A DNA stretch of 28,245 bases from 2-02-FULL-45-10 sp046590235. GTDB taxonomy: Bacteria; Patescibacteriota; Patescibacteriia; Magasanikbacterales; GWA2-37-8. This document shows, in pieces, positions 22,222-28,245 of the stretch (position 1 is the stretch's first letter; each line of letters begins with the position of its first letter). The notes beneath the pieces were generated by a model. It had not been told where the DNA came from and ran no database searches. It saw nothing but the letters and a program-made list of their open reading frames with translations. The stretch lies in the NCBI GenBank assembly GCA_046590235.1, contig JBKJTY010000027.1, positions 1-28,245 of the forward strand, given 5' to 3'. Position numbers and translations under genes: made by a program.

Positions 22222-22300
22222 GACGTGGCGGAATTGGTATACGCGTACGTCTCAGAAGCGTATGGAGCAATCCTTGAGGGTTCGAGTCCCTCTGTCCGCA
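22219..22300 (+). tRNA. tRNA-Leu (anticodon CAG)
   Basis: Acceptor GCGGACG/TGTCCGC, anticodon stem TACGT/GCGTA with loop CTCAGAA (anticodon CAG), a class II variable arm GGA-GCAA-TCC, T-arm GAGGG-TTCGAGT-CCCTC, and discriminator A. CCA is not encoded. No promoter is visible between the upstream gene and the repeat, so it may be co-transcribed. Confidence 0.93.
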
Positions 22301-22379
22301 CTAAGTAACTTATTAACTTACTTTATTATTATACCTAGCACCTCTTCTCATACAGGCGCTAGATAATTTATTTTTTGCT

Positions 22380-24260
22380 ATGCAAGAAGAAAAACAGCCG
22401 ATCGCTGCCCCAGCGCAGCCACTTGGCGACAAAATGATTCGTCGTCCACGTCGAACCTTTCAAACCCCTCCCCCACGCTCAACGCGTCCAACTAATTTTG
22501 CGATCCCAGAACCAGTGCGCCGCGCGCCACAAGCTGGCACAGCTGCACAACCAACATTTACTACCAAACCAATGGCCGCTCCATTAGCAGCTAATGGCGA
22601 AAAGAAACTTCGCGTTTCAGTGCTCGGTGGTTTAGAAGAAATTGGTCGCAACTGTACTGTCATTGAATATGGCGAGGACATCATTATTATTGACCTTGGT
22701 CTCCAATTCCCTGAAGAAGACATGCCTGGTATTGATTACATCATCCCAAACATGAGCTACTTTAAAGGCAAAGAGAAAAATATCCGCGGCGTTATTATTA
22801 CCCACGGTCATTATGACCACATCGGTGCCATCCCACACGTCATGCCAATGCTTGGTTACCCGCCAATCTATGGCCTACCAATTACCAACGCCATCATCAA
22901 AAAGCGCCAAGAAGATTATAAAGATGTTAAACCATTAAACATCGTTAACGTTAAAAGTGCCGACAAACTAAAACTCGGTATCTTTGATGTTGAATTCTTC
23001 CACTTAAATCACAATATTCCTGACTCCACCGGCGTTGTTATCAAAACTCCAGAAGGTACTATTATCCACACCGGCGACTGGAAATTTGACTACCAACCAA
23101 CTGGCGAAATGCCAGCTGATTTACAGCGTATCGCCAAGATTGGCAGTGAAGGCGTTCTCGCCCTCTTGTCCGATTCAACTAACGCTTCTCAACCAGGTCA
23201 CCAAGTTTCTGAAAATGAAATCGCCCACAACTTGGAAGATATTTTAGTAAAATCTCCAGGTCGCGTTATCATCGGCACCTTCGCATCCCTCTTGTCTCGT
23301 ATCAAACAGCTGATCGAAATCTCCGAAAAAATGGGCAAAGTTGTCGCGCTTGGCGGCTTCAGTATGAAGAGTAACGTTGAAATCGCTAAAGAACTTGGCT
23401 ACATGAAGTTTAGCCCAAAGACCTTGGTTGATTTACGTACTATTAACAAATACCCACCAAATAAAGTGGTTATCATCTGTACTGGTGCCCAAGGTGAAAA
23501 GAACGCCTCACTCATGCGTATCGCTAACGGTGAACACCGTGACGTTACCTTGATGCAAGGTGATACCGTTGTATTCTCCTCTTCAGTTATCCCTGGTAAC
23601 GAACGTACTGTGCAGCGCTTGAAAGACACCCTTTTCCGCAAAGGTGCAGAGGTTATCCATTACCAAATGATGGATGTCCACGCTGGTGGTCACGCGAAGG
23701 CTGAAGACGTGAAACTCATGATTCGCCTTTTGAACCCTAAATACTTTGTACCTATTCACGGCAACCACTTCTTGCTTCGCTACAACGGTAAAGTCGCACT
23801 TTCTCTTGGCATGCCAAAAGAAAACGTCTTTATCGCAGATAACGGCCAAGTCATGGAATTTAAAGCTGGCGAAGGTGTTCTCACAAAAAATAAAATCCCT
23901 TCTGACTACGTCTTTGTTGACGGTCTCGGCGTATCTGATGAAACCAATGTGGTTGTTCGCGATCGCCAAGTACTCGCTGAAGACGGCATGGTAGTTATTA
24001 TTGCCACCGTCGATAGTAAAACTGGTCAACTAGTCCAAAATCCTGACATCATCTCTCGCGGCTTCGTTTTCTTGAAGACCCACAAAGAGTTGATTGAAGA
24101 TTTACGCCATCGCGTCAAAAAAATGGTAGTTGAATCTGAACCAACAACTTGGGCCGACACTAATAACATTCGCAATAAGATCCGCGACTACGTTGGCCAG
24201 TTCCTCTTCACCAAAACAGAGAAACGACCAATGATCCTTCCAGTTGTCATTGAAGTCTAA
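22380..24260 (+). CDS. rnj: Ribonuclease J
   Basis: A metallo-beta-lactamase/beta-CASP nuclease (626 aa) that degrades and processes RNA, with 5'-exo and endo activity in the family. A Pro/Arg-rich, probably disordered N-terminal extension of about 75 residues precedes the core. The core shows LRVSVLGGLEEIGRNCTV, the metal motif HGHYDHIGAIP (Tyr where Glu is common), HLNHNIPDS, HTGDWKFD, LLSDSTNASQPG, the beta-CASP GTFASLLSRI and TGAQGE, and the final MDVHAGGHAKAEDVKLM with VPIHGNHF. The RNase J C-terminal domain follows. The ATG at 22380 lies 79 nt after tRNA-Leu and has no SD. Likely the main mRNA-turnover enzyme here. Confidence 0.94.
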   Translation: MQEEKQPIAAPAQPLGDKMIRRPRRTFQTPPPRSTRPTNFAIPEPVRRAPQAGTAAQPTFTTKPMAAPLAANGEKKLRVSVLGGLEEIGRNCTVIEYGEDIIIIDLGLQFPEEDMPGIDYIIPNMSYFKGKEKNIRGVIITHGHYDHIGAIPHVMPMLGYPPIYGLPITNAIIKKRQEDYKDVKPLNIVNVKSADKLKLGIFDVEFFHLNHNIPDSTGVVIKTPEGTIIHTGDWKFDYQPTGEMPADLQRIAKIGSEGVLALLSDSTNASQPGHQVSENEIAHNLEDILVKSPGRVIIGTFASLLSRIKQLIEISEKMGKVVALGGFSMKSNVEIAKELGYMKFSPKTLVDLRTINKYPPNKVVIICTGAQGEKNASLMRIANGEHRDVTLMQGDTVVFSSSVIPGNERTVQRLKDTLFRKGAEVIHYQMMDVHAGGHAKAEDVKLMIRLLNPKYFVPIHGNHFLLRYNGKVALSLGMPKENVFIADNGQVMEFKAGEGVLTKNKIPSDYVFVDGLGVSDETNVVVRDRQVLAEDGMVVIIATVDSKTGQLVQNPDIISRGFVFLKTHKELIEDLRHRVKKMVVESEPTTWADTNNIRNKIRDYVGQFLFTKTEKRPMILPVVIEV

Positions 24261-24266
24261 AAAAAT

Positions 24267-24293
24267 AAAACACCAGCCAAATGCTGGTGTTTT
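24267..24293 (+). terminator. Terminator after RNase J
   Basis: A4CACCAGC (24267-24277) pairs with GCTGGTGT4 (24283-24293), followed by further T. Confidence 0.88.
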
Positions 24294-24314
24294 TTAATAA
24301 TAAACACTTTATGG

Positions 24315-24331
24315 TATAATTAAACTATACT
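24315..24331 (+). promoter_or_regulatory. -10 boxes of the 181-aa lipoprotein gene
   Basis: TATAAT (24315-24320) and, 5 nt further on, TATACT (24326-24331), ahead of the ATG at 24351. No good -35 is seen. Confidence 0.45.
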
Positions 24332-24350
24332 TTTATTCATTCTTTTTACT

Positions 24351-24896
24351 ATGAGAAAAATTGCTCCGTTATTAGTTGCTATACTTCTTATTGGCGGCGG
24401 TTGCGCACCGCAATCAACACCGAACACAACAGCGAATAAAAATGCCAGCGTTAACAGTGAAGCTAGCTTACAAATCGCTCTCGAAAAAGCCTATACTGAC
24501 ATGTACGCCACATTAGTCGCAAAAGACTTTAAAGGTTTTACCGCTTCTTTCTCAAGAAAAGATGATCGCCTTACCGAAAAATTATTTCTAGACTCACAAG
24601 AGTTATTAAATAAAGTATTTAAACCATTAGATAAATCAAAATTCATTAGTGCCTATCAAAAAGGTGACAAAGCCTTTATGATTCGCCAGACCTATCTAGA
24701 TGATCCAAATTATATCTCAATCGATGGTCAAATCTACAACTACAAAGATGGTAAATGGTTTATTGGTGAATTCTCGACCGGCGACTCAGTAAGTAAAGAT
24801 AAAGAAAAACCAGAAAATGATAAAACAGCAGTACAGGAAGCTATTGAGGGCATTAAAAAGGACTTAGAAAACTTTAAACCAGAAGACCATAAATAA
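24351..24896 (+). CDS. Predicted lipoprotein, 181 aa
   Basis: MRKIAPLLVAILLIGGGC is a lipoprotein signal with the lipobox IGGGC (Cys18). A Thr/Asn/Ser-rich linker follows (about 20-40), then a domain of about 110 residues (LEKAYTDMYATLVAKDFKGFTASFS, YISIDGQIYNYKDGKWFIGEFS). It could be an NTF2-like/DUF4878-type fold, though this rests only on the helix-then-sheet pattern. The tail is charged and Lys/Glu-rich. AT-rich with no SD, like the core genes. The gap to the dehydrogenase gene (58 nt) shows no terminator. Confidence 0.75.
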   Translation: MRKIAPLLVAILLIGGGCAPQSTPNTTANKNASVNSEASLQIALEKAYTDMYATLVAKDFKGFTASFSRKDDRLTEKLFLDSQELLNKVFKPLDKSKFISAYQKGDKAFMIRQTYLDDPNYISIDGQIYNYKDGKWFIGEFSTGDSVSKDKEKPENDKTAVQEAIEGIKKDLENFKPEDHK

Positions 24897-24954
24897 CAAA
24901 CAAAAAAAGGATCGGCTCATCTTACACAGACATACAACATATTCAAAAAACGTT

Positions 24955-25953
24955 ATGGCAAATAAAAAACAAACTATTTCCTTTTATGGTCTTTGGCCTG
25001 AAGCACACGAACAAGTGCGCACAGCGCTTAAAAAATTTTCTACTCAACTACACACCGAAGACTTAAACGAAATAAATGGTGATAATACAACGGAAATCTT
25101 AGCTGTGTTTATTGATTCACCGGTAACAAAAAAGACACTAAACCAATTCCCCCGATTAAAACTAATCGTAACCATGAGCACAGGTTTTGATCATATTGAC
25201 CTTAAAGCCTGTAAAAAACGTGGAGTAAAAGTAACTAATGTTCCAAGCTATGGTGAAAATACAGTGGCAGAACATACGATGGCGCTTATTCTCGGGCTAA
25301 CTAGAAAATTATTTTCATCAGTGAAACGCGTCAAAGAAGGAGTTTATGACTTTCACGGTTTGCGTGGTGTCGATCTCAAAGATAAGACTCTTGGTATTAT
25401 TGGTACAGGTCGTATCGGCCAGCACGTCATACGAATGGCTAAAGCTTTTGAAATGAAAGTAATCGCCTACGACAAATTCCCTAACAAAAAAGCTGCCAAA
25501 GAGCTTGGTTTCAAATACGCTACACTCGATAAACTACTGAGTTACTCAGATATAGTAACGCTACACACCCCACTCACTCCAAAAACCAGACATTTCATTA
25601 ATAAAAAAACTATTAGTAAAATGAAACCGGGCAGCTACCTAATTAACACCGCACGCGGCGGACTGATTGAACCCGGAGCACTTGTTCACGCTCTCCAAAA
25701 TAATCATTTAGCGGGAGCTGGTTTAGACGTTCTTGAAGATGAAAGTTTGATTCAAAATGAAGAAAAATTAATTGGTGGTACAAGTTACCAAATTAAGACC
25801 TCTCTCATGAACAACATCATTATCGATCACCCGAATACAATCGTCACCCCACACAACGCCTTCAATAGCAATGAATCGATCGCTCGGATAATCGATACAA
25901 CCATCAACAATATTAAAAGCTACCTAAACGGTACACCAAAGAACGTGTTATAA
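24955..25953 (+). CDS. D-isomer-specific 2-hydroxyacid dehydrogenase (D-lactate dehydrogenase-like)
   Basis: An NAD-dependent oxidoreductase of 332 aa, probably reducing pyruvate or a related 2-keto acid in a fermentative cell. The NAD-binding Rossmann motif is GIIGTGRIGQHVIRMAKAF (about 145-165). Catalytic residues of the family are present: Arg in NTARGGLIEPGALV, Glu in LDVLEDE, His in VTPHNAFNSNES. The N-terminal catalytic domain includes STGFDHIDLKACKKRGVKVTNVP and the ENTVAEHTMALIL helix. The overall pattern is closest to D-lactate dehydrogenase (Ldh/VanH-like), but substrate preference cannot be read off. The ATG at 24955 has no SD. Confidence 0.9.
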   Translation: MANKKQTISFYGLWPEAHEQVRTALKKFSTQLHTEDLNEINGDNTTEILAVFIDSPVTKKTLNQFPRLKLIVTMSTGFDHIDLKACKKRGVKVTNVPSYGENTVAEHTMALILGLTRKLFSSVKRVKEGVYDFHGLRGVDLKDKTLGIIGTGRIGQHVIRMAKAFEMKVIAYDKFPNKKAAKELGFKYATLDKLLSYSDIVTLHTPLTPKTRHFINKKTISKMKPGSYLINTARGGLIEPGALVHALQNNHLAGAGLDVLEDESLIQNEEKLIGGTSYQIKTSLMNNIIIDHPNTIVTPHNAFNSNESIARIIDTTINNIKSYLNGTPKNVL

Positions 25954-25955
25954 AA

Positions 25956-25990
25956 CAAAAAAAGACACCATTTAATGGTGTCTTTTTTTG
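25956..25990. terminator. Bidirectional terminator shared by the dehydrogenase gene and rnpB
   Basis: A long palindrome, CA7GACACCATT and its complement (25956-25972 with 25974-25990), with T-runs on both strands. It closes the dehydrogenase gene on plus and rnpB on minus. Confidence 0.9.
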
Positions 25991-26439
25991 TTTATAGCTG
26001 TAAGCCGAATTTCGTACCTTCTTGCGAAGGCGATAATCATTTCTCTTGTTAGTACATTACTGCACCAATCGGTTCGCACCGTCCTCTAGCACTTGCTAGG
26101 GCGAACTTATTTGCGAGCGAACTTTTCCAAGTAATCTTGCGACTACAGGGCTGCTCTTGCACCAGACAGGGTTTAGCACACGCGTAAGCATTGCTGCGAA
26201 GCGGAGTAGAGTAGCTTTAGTCTTAAGAACTAAAACTCCCCTACACTTTTCACCTTTCATCTCGTCCGCCGAAGCGATCGAAACTAGTATTGTCTCTGTG
26301 CCACTTTCCCGACAAACACATTGCTATGGTTGTGGTGGGTATTACCCACTATCCTTTTCCCGCTAGGTAGCGATAAAAAGCGAGGGTGTTCGGACTTTCC
26401 TCGACCATCTTGCGATAGCCGCGATTACCCGCTATAAAC
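25990..26439 (-). ncRNA. rnpB: RNase P RNA (class A)
   Basis: Catalytic RNA, about 450 nt, that matures tRNA 5' ends. On the minus strand the conserved regions are GAGGAAAGTCCGAACACC (5' core), GTGGCACAGAGA, GATGAAAGGTGAAAAG, and near the 3' end AAATTCGGCTTACAG. P1 is formed by GTTTATAGC at the 5' end (26431-26439) and GCTATAAAC at the 3' end (25990-25998). The predicted start of transcription falls on the first P1 base. An internal helix TTTAGTTC-TTA-AGACTAAA is also visible. In the L15-like region the sequence reads TGCTAAACCC, apparently without GGU. Confidence 0.9.
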
Positions 26440-26445
26440 CTGGCC

Positions 26446-26474
26446 ATTATAGCAGAAAAAATGCATTTTGTCAA
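26446..26474 (-). promoter_or_regulatory. Perfect-consensus promoter of rnpB
   Basis: TTGACA (26469-26474), 17 bp, TATAAT (26446-26451) on the minus strand; +1 is predicted at 26439. Confidence 0.9.
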
Positions 26475-26477
26475 GGT

Positions 26478-26506
26478 TTGACCAGAGGCTATTTTCAGCG
26501 TACAAT
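26478..26506 (+). promoter_or_regulatory. Promoter of the sugar transferase gene
   Basis: TTGACC (26478-26483), 17 bp, TACAAT (26501-26506). Its -35 is 3 bp from that of the divergent rnpB promoter. The leader is about 18 nt. Confidence 0.75.
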
Positions 26507-26530
26507 ACAAGTACTATTTAGCATGCATCT

Positions 26531-27949
26531 ATGAAGCGTACCGAGCTTGTCCTCACCTTCTTACAAGTCCCTCTGGATTACTGTCTTTTATTGTTGGCCG
26601 GCCTCACCGCCTACGCTCTCCGCTACACTGACACCGTCACCGCGATTCGCCCTATTCTATTCGGCCTCCCTTTTGATAAATACTTCACCACCCTTTCACT
26701 TGTCGCTATCGGCTGGACGCTTATTTTTGCTTTTTCCGGACTCTATCGCTTCAACCCCAACCGCAAGTTAGCCCGTGATTTAACAAAAATTATCATGGCT
26801 TGTTCCACCGGTTTTGCTGCGATTGCCATTTACCTGTTCTTAACCATCCAAAAATTTGACTCACGTTTCCTAGTCCTCACTGGCTGGGTCTTTTCTATGA
26901 TCTATGTCTTTGCTGGACGCCTAGTGATTCGCGGTATTAAAGGCATTCTTTACCGATATGGTATTGGACAACGCGTTACGGTAATTATTGGCAATGAAAA
27001 TATTGCTGAAACAATTAAAAAGACGCTCGCAAACGAACCAGGCCATGGCTACAAAATTGTTGGTGCCTATACGGCTTTTAACCAACGAACTCGAGCGGAA
27101 ATCAGAAAATATTTACCTGACGAAATCATTTTCACCAACCCTAAAGCTGACGAGGACGAAACCCTGGCAGCAATCGATTTCTGCAATGAAAATCATGTCA
27201 CCTTCAAATACTCTGCCGATCTTTTCTCGACCATTTCAACCAACATGGCGGTTTCAACTATTGCCGGCATTCCAATTATCGAGCTCCGCCGCACCCGCCT
27301 TTCCGGCTGGGGACGCATCTTTAAACGCATTGTTGATATTATTGGAAGCACACTACTAATCGCAATGCTCTCCCCTGTATATATTATCGCCTCTTTAATT
27401 GTTGCTTTGGAAACAGGCTTTCCCATTATTTACAAAAACGAACGAGTTGGCCAATTTGGTAAAAATTTTTTTACACTCAAATTCCGCTCAATGTTCAAGG
27501 AATCATCGACAGGCTCTCAATTTGGTAAGTCAGGAGAACGAGCTCTTAAAAAAGAAGCTGAACTAATCAAGACAAGCAGTGCTAAAACCGGCCCAGTCTA
27601 TAAAATTAAAAACGACCCACGTGTTACTCCTTTTGGCCGTTTCATCCGCCGCTGGAGTATTGACGAATTACCGCAATTTTTTAATGTTTTGAAAGGTGAA
27701 ATGAGTTTGGTTGGTCCGCGACCACACCAACCACGCGAAGTCGATCATTATGAAAAACACCATAAAATCGTCCTCACCATCAAACCTGGTATCACCGGTT
27801 TGGCCCAAATTTCTGGCCGCAGCGATCTCAGTTTTGAAGACGAAATAAAATTAGACACCTTTTACATTGAAAATTGGAACTGGTTACTTGATCTGATAAT
27901 TTTAGTCAAAACACCATTTGTCGTTCTCCTAAAAAAGGGAGCTTGGTAA
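26531..27949 (+). CDS. Polyprenyl-phosphate sugar-1-phosphate transferase (WcaJ/CpsE-like)
   Basis: An integral membrane enzyme of 472 aa that begins synthesis of a surface polysaccharide by putting a sugar phosphate on undecaprenyl phosphate. Four or five N-terminal helices (residues about 10-140) are followed by a Rossmann-like CoA-binding_3 domain (about 145-245). Next come a helix (IIGSTLLIAMLSPVYIIASLIVAL) and the catalytic bacterial sugar transferase domain: YKNERVGQFGKNFFTLKFRSM, SIDELPQFFNVLKGEMSLVGPRP and KPGITGLAQISGRSDLSFEDEI. No SD. It is followed after 7 nt by a glycosyltransferase gene, as in capsule or exopolysaccharide loci. Confidence 0.93.
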   Translation: MKRTELVLTFLQVPLDYCLLLLAGLTAYALRYTDTVTAIRPILFGLPFDKYFTTLSLVAIGWTLIFAFSGLYRFNPNRKLARDLTKIIMACSTGFAAIAIYLFLTIQKFDSRFLVLTGWVFSMIYVFAGRLVIRGIKGILYRYGIGQRVTVIIGNENIAETIKKTLANEPGHGYKIVGAYTAFNQRTRAEIRKYLPDEIIFTNPKADEDETLAAIDFCNENHVTFKYSADLFSTISTNMAVSTIAGIPIIELRRTRLSGWGRIFKRIVDIIGSTLLIAMLSPVYIIASLIVALETGFPIIYKNERVGQFGKNFFTLKFRSMFKESSTGSQFGKSGERALKKEAELIKTSSAKTGPVYKIKNDPRVTPFGRFIRRWSIDELPQFFNVLKGEMSLVGPRPHQPREVDHYEKHHKIVLTIKPGITGLAQISGRSDLSFEDEIKLDTFYIENWNWLLDLIILVKTPFVVLLKKGAW

Positions 27950-27956
27950 CTATTAT

Positions 27957-28245
27957 ATGAAACTTGCCCTGATCCATGATTATCTAGCGCAAGACGGAGG
28001 GGCGGAACGCGTTTTAAAGGCATTTCACGAGCTATGGCCGGAAGCGCCAATTTTTGTTTTATTCCATGATCGTAAAAAGATCACCAGCTTTAACGAAGAC
28101 GTAATTCGAGAATCCTTTTTAAAAAATTTCCCTTTTATAAAAAGTCATTTTCAATGGTACCTACCACTCATGCCACTTGCTACTGAAAAATACAACTTAG
28201 AGGAATTTGATGTGGTTTTGTCTTCCACAAGCGCCTTTGCAAAAG
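27957..28245 (+). CDS. Glycosyltransferase, GT4-like N-terminal domain (3'-truncated by window edge)
   Basis: The frame is open to the end of the window, 96 codons seen. It starts MKLALIHDYLAQDGGAERVL, the typical N-terminus of GT-B fold glycosyltransferases (an acceptor-binding Rossmann domain with a GGAERV loop). It continues with ELWPEAPIFVLF and FDVVLSSTSAFAK. It probably adds a sugar to the lipid-linked precursor made by the preceding sugar transferase, which ends 7 nt upstream. The sugar and linkage are unknown, and the EX7E motif lies beyond the edge. Confidence 0.85.
   Translation, partial: MKLALIHDYLAQDGGAERVLKAFHELWPEAPIFVLFHDRKKITSFNEDVIRESFLKNFPFIKSHFQWYLPLMPLATEKYNLEEFDVVLSSTSAFAK

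Noticed and set aside
26157..26366. A 69-codon open frame on the plus strand at rnpB
   Set aside because: It lies antisense inside the conserved core of RNase P RNA and has no recognisable domain or start signal.
1..28245. CRISPR array or restriction/defence system
   Set aside because: I found no regularly spaced direct repeats and no Cas, nuclease-methylase or toxin-antitoxin domain in the translated frames.

Overview
The window reads as a chromosomal segment of a Candidate Phyla Radiation (Patescibacteria) bacterium, possibly of the Parcubacteria/ABY1 side. This is inferred, not proven. The reasons are compact core genes, almost no recognisable Shine-Dalgarno (SD) motif in front of core genes, a VirB2/TrbC-type 'T4SS pilin' protein with a large exported tail, a membrane-anchored family-5 peptide-binding protein without a permease, and tRNA genes without encoded CCA. 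No marker here fixes the lineage.

Layout: 1-2840 holds the 3' part of gyrB and a convergent PP2C phosphatase. 2860-5560 is a GC-rich island of five minus-strand genes, four exported or lipidated and one tiny membrane protein, none of known family. 5590-5725 carries a candidate small RNA. 5805-7157 is secE-nusG-rplK. 7165-8500 is a second GC-rich island with two genes, sitting where rplA usually follows rplK. 8506-11118 is a minus operon of a sugar nucleotidyltransferase, mltG and queA, followed by a PAP2 phosphatase. 11812-14006 is tRNA-Ile(UAU), an RluD-type pseudouridine synthase, gmk and rplS. 14028-14462 is a lipoprotein. 14744-19814 is a minus series of a DsbA-like protein, the pilin-like protein and uvrA. 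19866-22153 is secG and the peptide-binding protein. 22219-25953 is tRNA-Leu(CAG), RNase J, a lipoprotein and a D-2-hydroxyacid dehydrogenase. rnpB lies on the minus strand at 25990-26439, back to back with the promoter of a polyprenyl-phosphate sugar transferase, which is followed by a truncated GT4-type glycosyltransferase (start of a polysaccharide locus).

Most interesting signal: the genes of the two islands share an architecture absent from the core genes. Four of the seven have a short hairpin ending 3-4 nt before a purine-rich, SD-like stretch; one more has a hairpin a little further away, one a bulged hairpin, and one (the second gene of a pair) only a weak hairpin. Several units also have their own promoter and a strong terminator. 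Core genes lack SD motifs, and several have a -10 box so close to the ATG that the mRNA would be nearly leaderless. Two translation-initiation styles therefore coexist in one window. Other points are a uniform 17-bp promoter spacing, an attenuator-like small RNA, a UAU-anticodon tRNA-Ile, an RNase P RNA that seems to lack the GGU that pairs with CCA, and palindromic repeats placed against gene ends and overlapping a tRNA 5' end.
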